In this document: piece after piece, positions 1 to 4,374 of the stretch
Layout of the letters: the number at the start of each line of letters is the position of its first letter
Numbering within the stretch: position 1 is the stretch's first letter
DNA from: Reyranella sp.
Lineage (GTDB): Bacteria > Pseudomonadota > Alphaproteobacteria > Reyranellales > Reyranellaceae
Length of the DNA stretch: 5,610 bases
Reading direction: 5' to 3'
NCBI GenBank assembly: GCA_030679805.1
Contig: JAUXST010000614.1
Location: 1 to 5,610 of the forward strand
Program-made: the position numbers and the translations under genes
Notes under the pieces: model-generated
What the model was told of the DNA's origin: nothing
The model's database searches: none
Seen by the model: only the letters and a program-made list of their open reading frames with translations

Positions 1-2
1 GG

Positions 3-80
3 CCGCTCTACCGGCCCGAGCAGGCCATGGACGGCTGGAGCAAGGTGTTCGCATTTTTCCGGACCCACTTGGCGAAGTAG
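3..80 (+). CDS. Dienelactone hydrolase family protein, C-terminal fragment (5' end outside window)
   Basis: The frame opening at base 3 encodes 25 residues ending in WSKVFAFFRTHLAK and then TAG at 78-80. An aromatic/basic closing helix of the form W-x4-FF-x2-HL, preceded by Y-x5-A, is typical of the last helix of dienelactone hydrolase family proteins. These are alpha/beta hydrolases with a Cys or Ser nucleophile that open lactones or cleave esters. The catalytic residues lie upstream of the window, so activity cannot be judged. The stop codon lies only 28 bp before the next start, which suggests co-transcription with the DUF6295 gene. The assignment rests on a short tail; another alpha/beta hydrolase is possible. 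Confidence 0.6.
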   Translation, partial: PLYRPEQAMDGWSKVFAFFRTHLAK

Positions 81-104
81 GAGGCTTAGGGAAACAGGAG
101 GCTT
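79..104 (+). repeat. Duplicated 9-nt Shine-Dalgarno-like direct repeat
   Basis: AGGAGGCTT occurs at 79-87 and again at 96-104, a 17-nt period. The first copy overlaps the hydrolase stop codon. The second copy contains the AGGAGG (96-101) that sits 7 nt before the ATG at 109 and is the obvious ribosome binding site. The first copy is 24 nt from that ATG, too far for normal initiation. Confidence 0.6.
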
Positions 105-108
105 GAAC

Positions 109-414
109 ATGTGCACGTCCATCATCGAGATCGCACGCGCCGAGGGCATGGCCAAGCGCGGGGACGAATGGTTCCCGCTCTCGCAGGCGGTGGTGGCCTA
201 TGACCACGCGCGCCATGCGCCGCTGGGCGACGTCATCACGCTCGACTTCATCAATACGGGCCTCGACCCCGGCGCGCGTGCCGGGATCGAACTCTCGCTG
301 GAAACAGCCAAGGAACTGCGCGCCGCTCTTGACCGGGCGATTGCCGCCGCCGACTTCGAGGAAGCGGAAGTGCGCGGCAAAGGAGCCGCACCCCGTCTCG
401 TTCGGGCGGCATAG
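109..414 (+). CDS. DUF6295 family protein
   Basis: A 101-residue cytoplasmic protein of unknown function. It starts with MCT, carries a GDEWFPL block at about residues 18-24, then YDHARHAPLGD (31-41) and DFIN (46-49), and ends in a helix rich in Ala and charged residues (about 65-85). The MCT start, W-F-x-L and DH-x2-HAP patterns match my memory of DUF6295 proteins, which are small and uncharacterised. I chose the ATG at 109 because AGGAGG lies 7 nt upstream and because it puts MCT at the N terminus; the in-frame TTG at 103 is only 1 nt from that site. There are no signal peptide or membrane segments. The sole cysteine, Cys2, and the histidines could in principle bind metal or act chemically, but nothing proves it. 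The gene is probably transcribed with the hydrolase upstream and converges on the GFA gene. Confidence 0.75.
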   Translation: MCTSIIEIARAEGMAKRGDEWFPLSQAVVAYDHARHAPLGDVITLDFINTGLDPGARAGIELSLETAKELRAALDRAIAAADFEEAEVRGKGAAPRLVRAA

Positions 415-453
415 GTTTTCAAGCAGGGGGCGCCGCTACGCCGCCTTGCGCGT

Positions 454-492
454 CGCGGCGGCGGTGCTCCGATGTAGAGCACCGCCGCCGCG
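454..492. terminator. 16-bp perfect hairpin between convergent genes, possible bidirectional terminator
   Basis: The left arm at 454-469 begins CGCGGCGGCGG and the right arm at 477-492 ends CCGCCGCCGCG. They pair over 16 bases without mismatch, leaving a 7-nt loop, CGATGTA. The structure lies 39 nt past the DUF6295 stop (412-414) and 38 nt past the GFA stop (531-533, minus strand), where a shared terminator would be expected. Neither side has a run of T, so it is not a classic intrinsic terminator. It may act as an RNA 3'-end stabiliser or need Rho. The rest of 415-530 is GC-rich and shows no gene. Confidence 0.5.
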
Positions 493-530
493 TTCGTCGT
501 GCCGAAGAAGTTCCGGTGCAGGACCTGCCC

Positions 531-959
531 CTATTCTGGCACCTGCTCGCCCGAGCCGCCGAACTCCGCGGGGAAGTCCTTCATCTTCGGCAAGCCGTCG
601 CGCATCCGCAGGACGGTCTCGGCGTAATTGATATGCACGCCGGGTTTGAAGGACAGGCCGGGGATGGTCGCGGCGAACACGTCGACAAGGCCGAGGCCCG
701 GATGACTGGTCATCAGGTGCCCGCCGCATTTGACACAGTACTGCCGTTCGCTCGCGGCGGTCTTCCTGAACGTCGCCACCTGTTCAGCACCCGCCGTGAC
801 GCGAACGGCGCCCGGTTTCCAGAGGCTGAAGGCATTGACCGGTCCGCCCGACCAGGATCGGCAGGACTGGCAATGGCAATAGCCCATGCCCTCGGGTTCG
901 CCGGCGGTTTCGATTTGCACGCTTCCGCAGAAGCACGCGCCTTTGTGGGTAGTGGTCAT
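531..959 (-). CDS. GFA family zinc protein (glutathione-dependent formaldehyde-activating enzyme / CENP-V fold)
   Basis: A 142-residue protein with the full GFA cysteine set: C9-x-C11, then C28-x-C30-x2-C33 in the block GYCHCQSCRSWSGGP, then C75-x2-C78 in YCVKCGGHL. By analogy with characterised Gfa, C9/C11/C75/C78 would hold a structural zinc and C28/C30/C33 a second, catalytic zinc. The family takes its name from an enzyme that joins formaldehyde and glutathione to S-hydroxymethylglutathione, but most members have unknown thiol or aldehyde substrates, so the activity is not settled here. The ATG at 957-959 is preceded on the minus strand by AGGAG (966-970) with 6 nt spacing. The SRPBCC gene ends 55 nt upstream on the same strand, so the two are probably co-transcribed. 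Length is typical for the family, with no signal peptide. Confidence 0.88.
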   Translation of the reverse strand: MTTTHKGACFCGSVQIETAGEPEGMGYCHCQSCRSWSGGPVNAFSLWKPGAVRVTAGAEQVATFRKTAASERQYCVKCGGHLMTSHPGLGLVDVFAATIPGLSFKPGVHINYAETVLRMRDGLPKMKDFPAEFGGSGEQVPE

Positions 960-1014
960 TCGACTCTCCTGTTGAAGGATTTTCCGGCTTCGGCCGCGGT
1001 GGCCGTTGCGGGCC

Positions 1015-1530
1015 CTACTTCGCGAACCTGGCCTTGATGAAGTCCAGGCCGGCCGTGTAGACGCCGGTCAGCGCCTCTCTCGCCTCTTTCTCCTTGCCCT
1101 CGTTCGCGGTGTAGGTGCTGCTCCAGGTGACGGTGGACTGGCCGGGTCCCCTGGCCGTGACCTCGATGGTCGACTCGTAGCGCGTGACCGGCAGCGGGCT
1201 CGATTTGAAGATGTAGGAATAGGAGCGCTTGTCGCTGCTCCGCCCGGTCTGTGTCTCGACGAACGTCGCCGCGCCGTCCTTGGTCACGAGCGTCCGTGTC
1301 GGCGGCGTCTTGCCGTCCTCGGTGCAGGAACCGACGGGCGGAAGCCAGTCCTTGATCGCGCAGAACGGGCCAATCAACGACCACACTTCCGCCGGCGTGC
1401 CGTTCACCTCGACGCTGCGCGTCAGCGAGTCGGCGGCCGCGGACGAGACGCCTGCGCCCAGGAAGGCGAGGGTGCAAACGGAGGTGACGGCGAGCGCACG
1501 CTGGCGCCGGAAAAGGTCTGAAAGCTGCAT
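1015..1530 (-). CDS. Exported SRPBCC (START/Bet v1-like) family protein
   Basis: A 171-residue protein with an N-terminal export signal: basic residues RRQR at 8-11, a hydrophobic stretch at about 12-27, and a small-residue cleavage zone SSAAAD near 29-34. The mature part reads as a helix-grip fold: a first strand (SVEVNGTPAEVWSLIG, 39-54), the insert WLPPVGSC, beta strands through about 139, and a long C-terminal helix (about 145-170). The family binds hydrophobic ligands in a cavity; the MxaD/polyketide cyclase-like branch is a reasonable guess. Cys57 and Cys69 are the only cysteines of the mature protein and could form a disulfide in the periplasm (inference). AAGGAG (1538-1543) lies 7 nt before the ATG at 1530. 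The gene is divergent from the HxlR regulator, which may control it, and the GFA gene follows 55 nt downstream. Confidence 0.82.
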   Translation of the reverse strand: MQLSDLFRRQRALAVTSVCTLAFLGAGVSSAAADSLTRSVEVNGTPAEVWSLIGPFCAIKDWLPPVGSCTEDGKTPPTRTLVTKDGAATFVETQTGRSSDKRSYSYIFKSSPLPVTRYESTIEVTARGPGQSTVTWSSTYTANEGKEKEAREALTGVYTAGLDFIKARFAK

Positions 1531-1604
1531 CTTTTGTCTCCTTGAGTGTGGACGGAGGGGCCCGTCCGGTCCCGGGCTTCATCGCAAGGCCGAAGCGGCG
1601 CTGC

Positions 1605-1618
1605 CAGTTCAGGAACTG
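1605..1618. promoter_or_regulatory. Inverted repeat CAGTTC-AG-GAACTG in divergent control region
   Basis: This is a perfect 6-2-6 palindrome in the gap between the exported SRPBCC gene and the HxlR gene. Its halves recur nearby. AGTTCAG at 1606-1612 pairs with CTGAACT at 1638-1644 (7-bp arms), and AACTGAA occurs directly at 1614-1620 and 1636-1642, 22 bp (about two helical turns) apart. Repeated half-sites at helical spacing suggest a regulator-binding cluster. No -35/-10 pair with good spacing could be assigned on either strand. Confidence 0.4.
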
Positions 1619-1640
1619 AAGCGACCCGATACAGAAACTG

Positions 1641-1671
1641 AACTAGGCGGCGGCATTCCACGGGCCTAGTT
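1641..1671. promoter_or_regulatory. Candidate HxlR operator: inverted repeat AACTAGGC-N15-GCCTAGTT
   Basis: Perfect 8-bp arms lie at 1641-1648 and 1664-1671, with centres 23 bp apart, ending 25 bp before the HxlR start codon. HxlR regulators are dimeric winged-helix proteins that bind inverted repeats near their own or divergent promoters, so this is the best candidate operator for autoregulation and for control of the divergent SRPBCC-GFA genes. The symmetry is visible in the sequence; the assignment to this regulator is inference. Confidence 0.5.
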
Positions 1672-1696
1672 TGTCCTGGCACCCGCGGAGAAATTC

Positions 1697-2395
1697 ATGA
1701 CACAGGGCAGCTACAAGCAATTCTGTCCGGTCGCGATGGCTGCCGAAATCCTCTGCACGCGCTGGACCGTCGTGCTGCTGCGCGAACTGGTCGCCGGCTC
1801 GACCCGGTTCAACGATCTGCGCCGCGGCGTCCCACGCATGTCGCCCGCCCTGCTGTCGCAGCGGCTGAAGGATCTCGAGGCGGCCGACATCGTCCGGCGC
1901 ATGCCGTCCGCGACCGAATCCGGCGTGTTCGAATATCAACTGACAGCCGCGGGTCTCGCGCTCAAACCGCTGGTGGAAGCGTTCGGCATGTGGGGGCAGC
2001 GCTGGGTCGAGACCGAGCCGTCGCTGCAGCATCTCGACGTGTCCCTGCTCATGTGGGACATGCGCCGCGGCCTCGATCCGACGCCGATGCCCAAGCGGCG
2101 CAGCGTCATTCAGTTTCAGTATCCCGAACTGTCGCCGAAGCAGCGATCCTGGTGGCTGCTGGTGGAGCCCGGCACGGAAGTCGATCTGTGTTCGGTCGAA
2201 CCCGGCTTCGACATCGACCTTTACGTCTCGACAGACTTGCGTACGATGACGGCGATCTGGATGGGCTGGGACAGCGTTCGCCGCGCCGTCGGCGCGCGGC
2301 GTCTGGTGCTGACCGGCGATCGTCAGCTCGCCGCGAACATGCAAACGTGGCTCGGCCTCAGCCCCTTCGCGAAGCAGCACAAGCTCGCCGGTTGA
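1697..2395 (+). CDS. HxlR-type winged-helix transcriptional regulator with C-terminal SCP2-like domain
   Basis: A 232-residue DNA-binding protein. Residues about 8-105 form the HxlR winged helix: the family signature begins at FCPVAMAAEIL with Cys10, followed by RWTVVLLREL (22-31), TRFNDLRRGVPRMSPALLSQRLKDLE (36-61) as the helix-turn-helix with its recognition helix, and a wing at about 70-83. Residues about 130-225 look like the SCP2-type ligand-binding domain attached to longer HxlR proteins (WWLLVEPG, FDIDLYVSTDLRTMTAIWMG). The N-terminal Cys10 is conserved in the family and serves as a redox or electrophile sensor in some members; whether it does so here is unknown. The ATG at 1697 has GGAG (1687-1690) 6 nt upstream. 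The gene is divergent from the exported SRPBCC gene and shares a repeat-rich control region with it. The DUF72 gene follows after 33 bp. Confidence 0.88.
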   Translation: MTQGSYKQFCPVAMAAEILCTRWTVVLLRELVAGSTRFNDLRRGVPRMSPALLSQRLKDLEAADIVRRMPSATESGVFEYQLTAAGLALKPLVEAFGMWGQRWVETEPSLQHLDVSLLMWDMRRGLDPTPMPKRRSVIQFQYPELSPKQRSWWLLVEPGTEVDLCSVEPGFDIDLYVSTDLRTMTAIWMGWDSVRRAVGARRLVLTGDRQLAANMQTWLGLSPFAKQHKLAG

Positions 2396-2428
2396 GGGCA
2401 CGGACCTAGAACGCAGCAGAGGACGGCA

Positions 2429-3169
2429 ATGGCAGGCAAGATCTACGTCGGCACCGGTGGCTGGACCTTCGAGCCATGGCGCGGGCCCTTCTATCCCGAA
2501 GGGCTGACGCACAAGCGCGAGCTGGAATATGCCAGCCGCAAGCTCACCTCGATCGAGATCAACGGCACCTACTATTCGAGCTTCAAGCCGGCGAGCTGGG
2601 CCAAGTGGCACGACGAGACGCCCGAGGGCTTCGTCTTCGCGGTAAAGGCCTCGCGCTTCTGCACCAACCGCCGCGTGCTGGCCGAGGCGGGCGAATCGGT
2701 GCAGCGCTTCGTCACGCAAGGCCTCGTCGAACTGAAGGACCGGCTGGGGCCGATCAACTGGCAGTTCATGGGCACCAAGGAGTTCGATCCCGAGGATTTC
2801 GAGGCGTTCCTGAAACTGCTGCCGCGCGAGGTCGGCAAGCTGCCGCTGCGCCATGCCCTGGAAGTGCGCCACGAGAGTTTCAAGGACAAGCGCTTCTACG
2901 ATCTCGCGCGCAAATACAACGCCGCCATCGTCTATGCCCACGACAAGGACTTCCCCTGTATCGACGAGCCAACCGCCGACTTCACCTATGCCCGCCTGAT
3001 GCAGGCCGAGGAGAAGGTGAAGACCGGCTACAAGCCCGCCGAACTCGACAAATGGGCCAAGCGCGCCAAGGCCTGGGCAAAGAAGGGCGACGCCTTCGTC
3101 TACTTCATCTCCGGCGCCAAGGTGCGCAACCCGACGGCGGCGCAGGAGCTGATCAAGAAGCTGGCGTGA
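2429..3169 (+). CDS. DUF72 (YecE-like) domain protein
   Basis: A 246-residue protein with DUF72 landmarks: GTGGWTFEPWRGPFYPEG near the N terminus (8-25), the EINGTYYSSF block (43-52), FVFAVKASRF (68-77), a central LGPINWQF (106-113) and ALEVRHESF (142-150). DUF72 proteins adopt a TIM-barrel-like fold and have no established reaction; links to DNA or nucleotide metabolism have been suggested for some, but nothing here tests that. The chosen ATG has AGAGGA (2418-2423) 5 nt upstream. Length is normal and no residue block appears missing. The gene follows the HxlR gene by 33 bp and may be read from the same transcript, although no functional link is known. Its 3' end overlaps the convergent NIPSNAP gene by 17 bp. 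Confidence 0.9.
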   Translation: MAGKIYVGTGGWTFEPWRGPFYPEGLTHKRELEYASRKLTSIEINGTYYSSFKPASWAKWHDETPEGFVFAVKASRFCTNRRVLAEAGESVQRFVTQGLVELKDRLGPINWQFMGTKEFDPEDFEAFLKLLPREVGKLPLRHALEVRHESFKDKRFYDLARKYNAAIVYAHDKDFPCIDEPTADFTYARLMQAEEKVKTGYKPAELDKWAKRAKAWAKKGDAFVYFISGAKVRNPTAAQELIKKLA

Positions 3170-3482
3170 CCTCATTCGGCGCGACGGGCCTCAGGAAAGT
3201 GCGCTCCTCCGACAGAATGAAGCGCTCGCGCTTGGCGAACTCGAAGTTGGCGACGCCCTCCGGATCGGCCCGCAGCCGCGCGCGATAGGCCTCGTAGGCC
3301 GCCAGACTGTCGAACGAGATCAGCGCCCAGCCGATATTGTTGGTGCCCTCGTGCGGCATGAAATAGCACAGCAGCCCGCCGCCGCAGCGTGGAATGATTG
3401 TTAGCCATTTCTGCCCATAGCGCTCGAAGGCCTCGAGCTTGAATGGATCGAGGACGTAACGGATGAAAACGGTGACGGTCAT
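3153..3482 (-). CDS. NIPSNAP family protein
   Basis: A 109-residue protein of the dimeric ferredoxin-like alpha/beta barrel group. MTVTVFIRYVLDPFKLEAFERY forms the first strand and helix, followed by LLCYFMPHEGTNNIGWALISFDSLAAYEAYRARL (37-70) and a closing RERFILSEERTFLRPV. The N-N-x-G-W and F-x-S-x4-Y-E-x-YR patterns are typical of NIPSNAP domains, whose bacterial function is mostly unknown. I chose the ATG at 3482 because GGAGG (3488-3492 on the minus strand) sits 5 nt before it; the in-frame TTG at 3494 overlaps that site and would add only four residues. The stop lies inside the DUF72 gene, a 17-bp tail-to-tail overlap that leaves no room for a terminator between the two. It is divergent from the ArsR operon across 134 bp. 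Confidence 0.87.
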   Translation of the reverse strand: MTVTVFIRYVLDPFKLEAFERYGQKWLTIIPRCGGGLLCYFMPHEGTNNIGWALISFDSLAAYEAYRARLRADPEGVANFEFAKRERFILSEERTFLRPVAPNEVTPAS

Positions 3483-3495
3483 GGCGGCCTCCAAG

Positions 3496-3522
3496 GGCGG
3501 ATCGGGCGATGGCGGATCGGGC
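3496..3522. repeat. 12-nt direct repeat GGCGGATCGGGC, two copies
   Basis: Copies lie at 3496-3507 and 3511-3522 with a 3-nt spacer, just upstream of the NIPSNAP ribosome binding site. On the minus strand they would lie in the NIPSNAP 5' leader or promoter. They could be a local tandem duplication or a regulatory element; nothing in the sequence decides between these. Confidence 0.4.
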
Positions 3523-3579
3523 TGGCCCGACCCTAGCTGCCGGTGGGCGCACCATGCTTCGGTCCCGGCTGTAGCGGGC

Positions 3580-3609
3580 TTGACGGAAGGCCGACGCCTG
3601 TTCCATAGT
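3580..3609 (+). promoter_or_regulatory. Sigma70-type promoter of the ArsR operon
   Basis: A -35 box TTGACG (3580-3585, preceded by C, giving CTTGAC) and a -10 box CATAGT (3604-3609) are separated by 18 bp. Transcription would begin about 6-8 nt after the -10 box, at 3615-3617, which coincides with the ATG at 3617. No Shine-Dalgarno sequence precedes that ATG, so the predicted transcript is leaderless or nearly so. The call rests on consensus matching by eye. Confidence 0.55.
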
Positions 3610-3626
3610 TAACTCTATGGTTAACC
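3603..3626. promoter_or_regulatory. Candidate ArsR operator overlapping the -10 box and start codon
   Basis: Two GTTAAC palindromes sit exactly 12 bp apart, inside AGTTAACT (3607-3614) and GGTTAACC (3619-3626). In addition, CCATAG (3603-3608) and CTATGG (3615-3620) form a perfect inverted repeat around a 6-nt centre. The element covers the -10 box, the expected transcription start and codons 1-3 (Met-Val-Asn) of the regulator. A dimeric ArsR repressor bound here would block its own promoter, so the operon is probably autorepressed. The symmetry is seen directly; the binding is inferred. Confidence 0.55.
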
Positions 3627-4036
3627 TTCAAAGCCCCATCCTCGACCGCACCTTCGCCGCCCTGGCCGATCCGACCCGCCGTGCGCTCCTCACCCGGCTC
3701 GACGAACAGGGCGGCGTCTCGGTCAGCGATCTCGCCCGGCCGTTCCCGGTGTCGCTGCCGGCCATCATGAAGCACCTCGACGTGCTCTCCGATGCCGGCC
3801 TGATCGCGCGCAAGAAAGTCGGCCGCACCGTCACCTGTCAGCTCAAGGCCGAACCGATGAAGCAGGCGATGAACTGGCTGGCCAAGTACGAGCGCTACTG
3901 GACGGAGCAGCTCGACCGCCTCGCCGCCTTCGTGGAGGACGACTCATGGCAAGCAAGCCCAGCCTCGCCCTCAAGCGCCGGCTCAAAGCGCCGCCCGAAA
4001 AAATCTACGAGGCCTGGACCGTCCCGGAAAAAATGA
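3617..4036 (+). CDS. ArsR-type winged-helix regulator (SRPBCC-linked, non-metal subgroup)
   Basis: A 139-residue repressor-like protein. It opens with the family block LDRTFAALADPTRRALLTRL (9-28), then the helix-turn-helix VSVSDLARPFPVSLPAIMKHLDVLSDAGLI (34-63) with recognition helix about 46-58, a wing around RKKVGRTVTCQL (65-76) and a C-terminal dimer helix (about 80-107). The metal-binding ELCVCDL motif of ArsR/SmtB sensors is absent and Cys74 is the only cysteine, so metal sensing is unlikely. The ATG at 3617 lacks a Shine-Dalgarno sequence but gives the usual N terminus; a promoter ends about 8 nt before it. Residues 111-139 (Ser/Pro/Lys/Arg-rich) come from the 91 nt shared with the next gene in another frame and look like readthrough past the normal family end. 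It is the first gene of a three-gene operon. Confidence 0.88.
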   Translation: MVNLQSPILDRTFAALADPTRRALLTRLDEQGGVSVSDLARPFPVSLPAIMKHLDVLSDAGLIARKKVGRTVTCQLKAEPMKQAMNWLAKYERYWTEQLDRLAAFVEDDSWQASPASPSSAGSKRRPKKSTRPGPSRKK

Positions 4037-4374
4037 TCCAGTGGTGGGGCGCTTCCGACGCCCCATCTCGTACCGCCGAGGCCGACGTCAGGGTGGGCGG
4101 TCGCTTTCACGTCGGCTTTCGCGGCAACGACGACAGCCAGCACGACGTAGGCGGCATCTACCGCGAGGTCGTGCCGAACCGGAGGCTGGTCTTCAGCTGG
4201 GCATGGCGCACGACACCGGAGCGCGAGTCGCAAGTCACGATCGACCTCAAGGCCGATGGCGACTCGACCATCCTGACGCTGACGCACGAGCAGTTCGTCG
4301 ACGACAAGGCGCGCGACGACCATGTCGTGGGCTGGACCACGGCACTCGACAATCTGGAGCGGGCGCTCGCATGA
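3946..4374 (+). CDS. AHSA1-type SRPBCC domain protein
   Basis: A 142-residue cytoplasmic helix-grip protein of the Activator of Hsp90 ATPase homologue 1-like group. It shows the standard start LALKRRLKAPPEKIYEAWTVPEKMIQWWG (7-35), GGRFHVGFRG (51-60), GIYREVVPNRRLVFSWAW (70-87), the SQVTIDLKADGDSTILTLTHEQF strands (95-117) and the closing GWTTALDNLERAL helix. Such proteins have a hydrophobic cavity and are often encoded just after an ArsR regulator, but substrates are usually unknown. GGAGG (3934-3938) lies 7 nt before the ATG, inside the ArsR coding region. The gene overlaps the ArsR frame by 91 nt upstream and the next gene by ATGA (4371-4374), so translation of all three is probably coupled. 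No signal peptide. Confidence 0.9.
   Translation: MASKPSLALKRRLKAPPEKIYEAWTVPEKMIQWWGASDAPSRTAEADVRVGGRFHVGFRGNDDSQHDVGGIYREVVPNRRLVFSWAWRTTPERESQVTIDLKADGDSTILTLTHEQFVDDKARDDHVVGWTTALDNLERALA

Noticed and set aside
991..1005. Short hairpin CGGCC-GCGGT-GGCCG between the SRPBCC and GFA genes
   Set aside because: A 5-bp stem in GC-rich DNA is expected by chance, and there is no T-run; not enough to call an attenuator or terminator.
516..1037. Plus-strand frame opposite the GFA gene, 173 codons
   Set aside because: The minus-strand frame has all seven GFA cysteines and a proper ribosome binding site; the plus frame has neither a domain nor an initiation signal.
1643..3175. A 510-codon open frame on the minus strand opposite the HxlR and DUF72 genes
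   Set aside because: It lies antisense to two genes with clear family signatures and good ribosome binding sites. Its composition (many Leu, Arg, Gly, His and Ala residues, no recognisable domain) is what the complement of high-GC coding DNA produces.
2476..3288. A 270-codon plus-strand frame overlapping the DUF72 gene
   Set aside because: It is an out-of-frame shadow, Arg/Ala/Gln-rich with no domain, while the DUF72 frame carries the family motifs and the ribosome binding site.
4041..4370. Upstream extension of the transglutaminase-like frame, which stays open from 4041
   Set aside because: It overlaps the conserved SRPBCC frame, translates as Arg-rich low-complexity protein, and the ATGA junction at 4371 gives a natural start.
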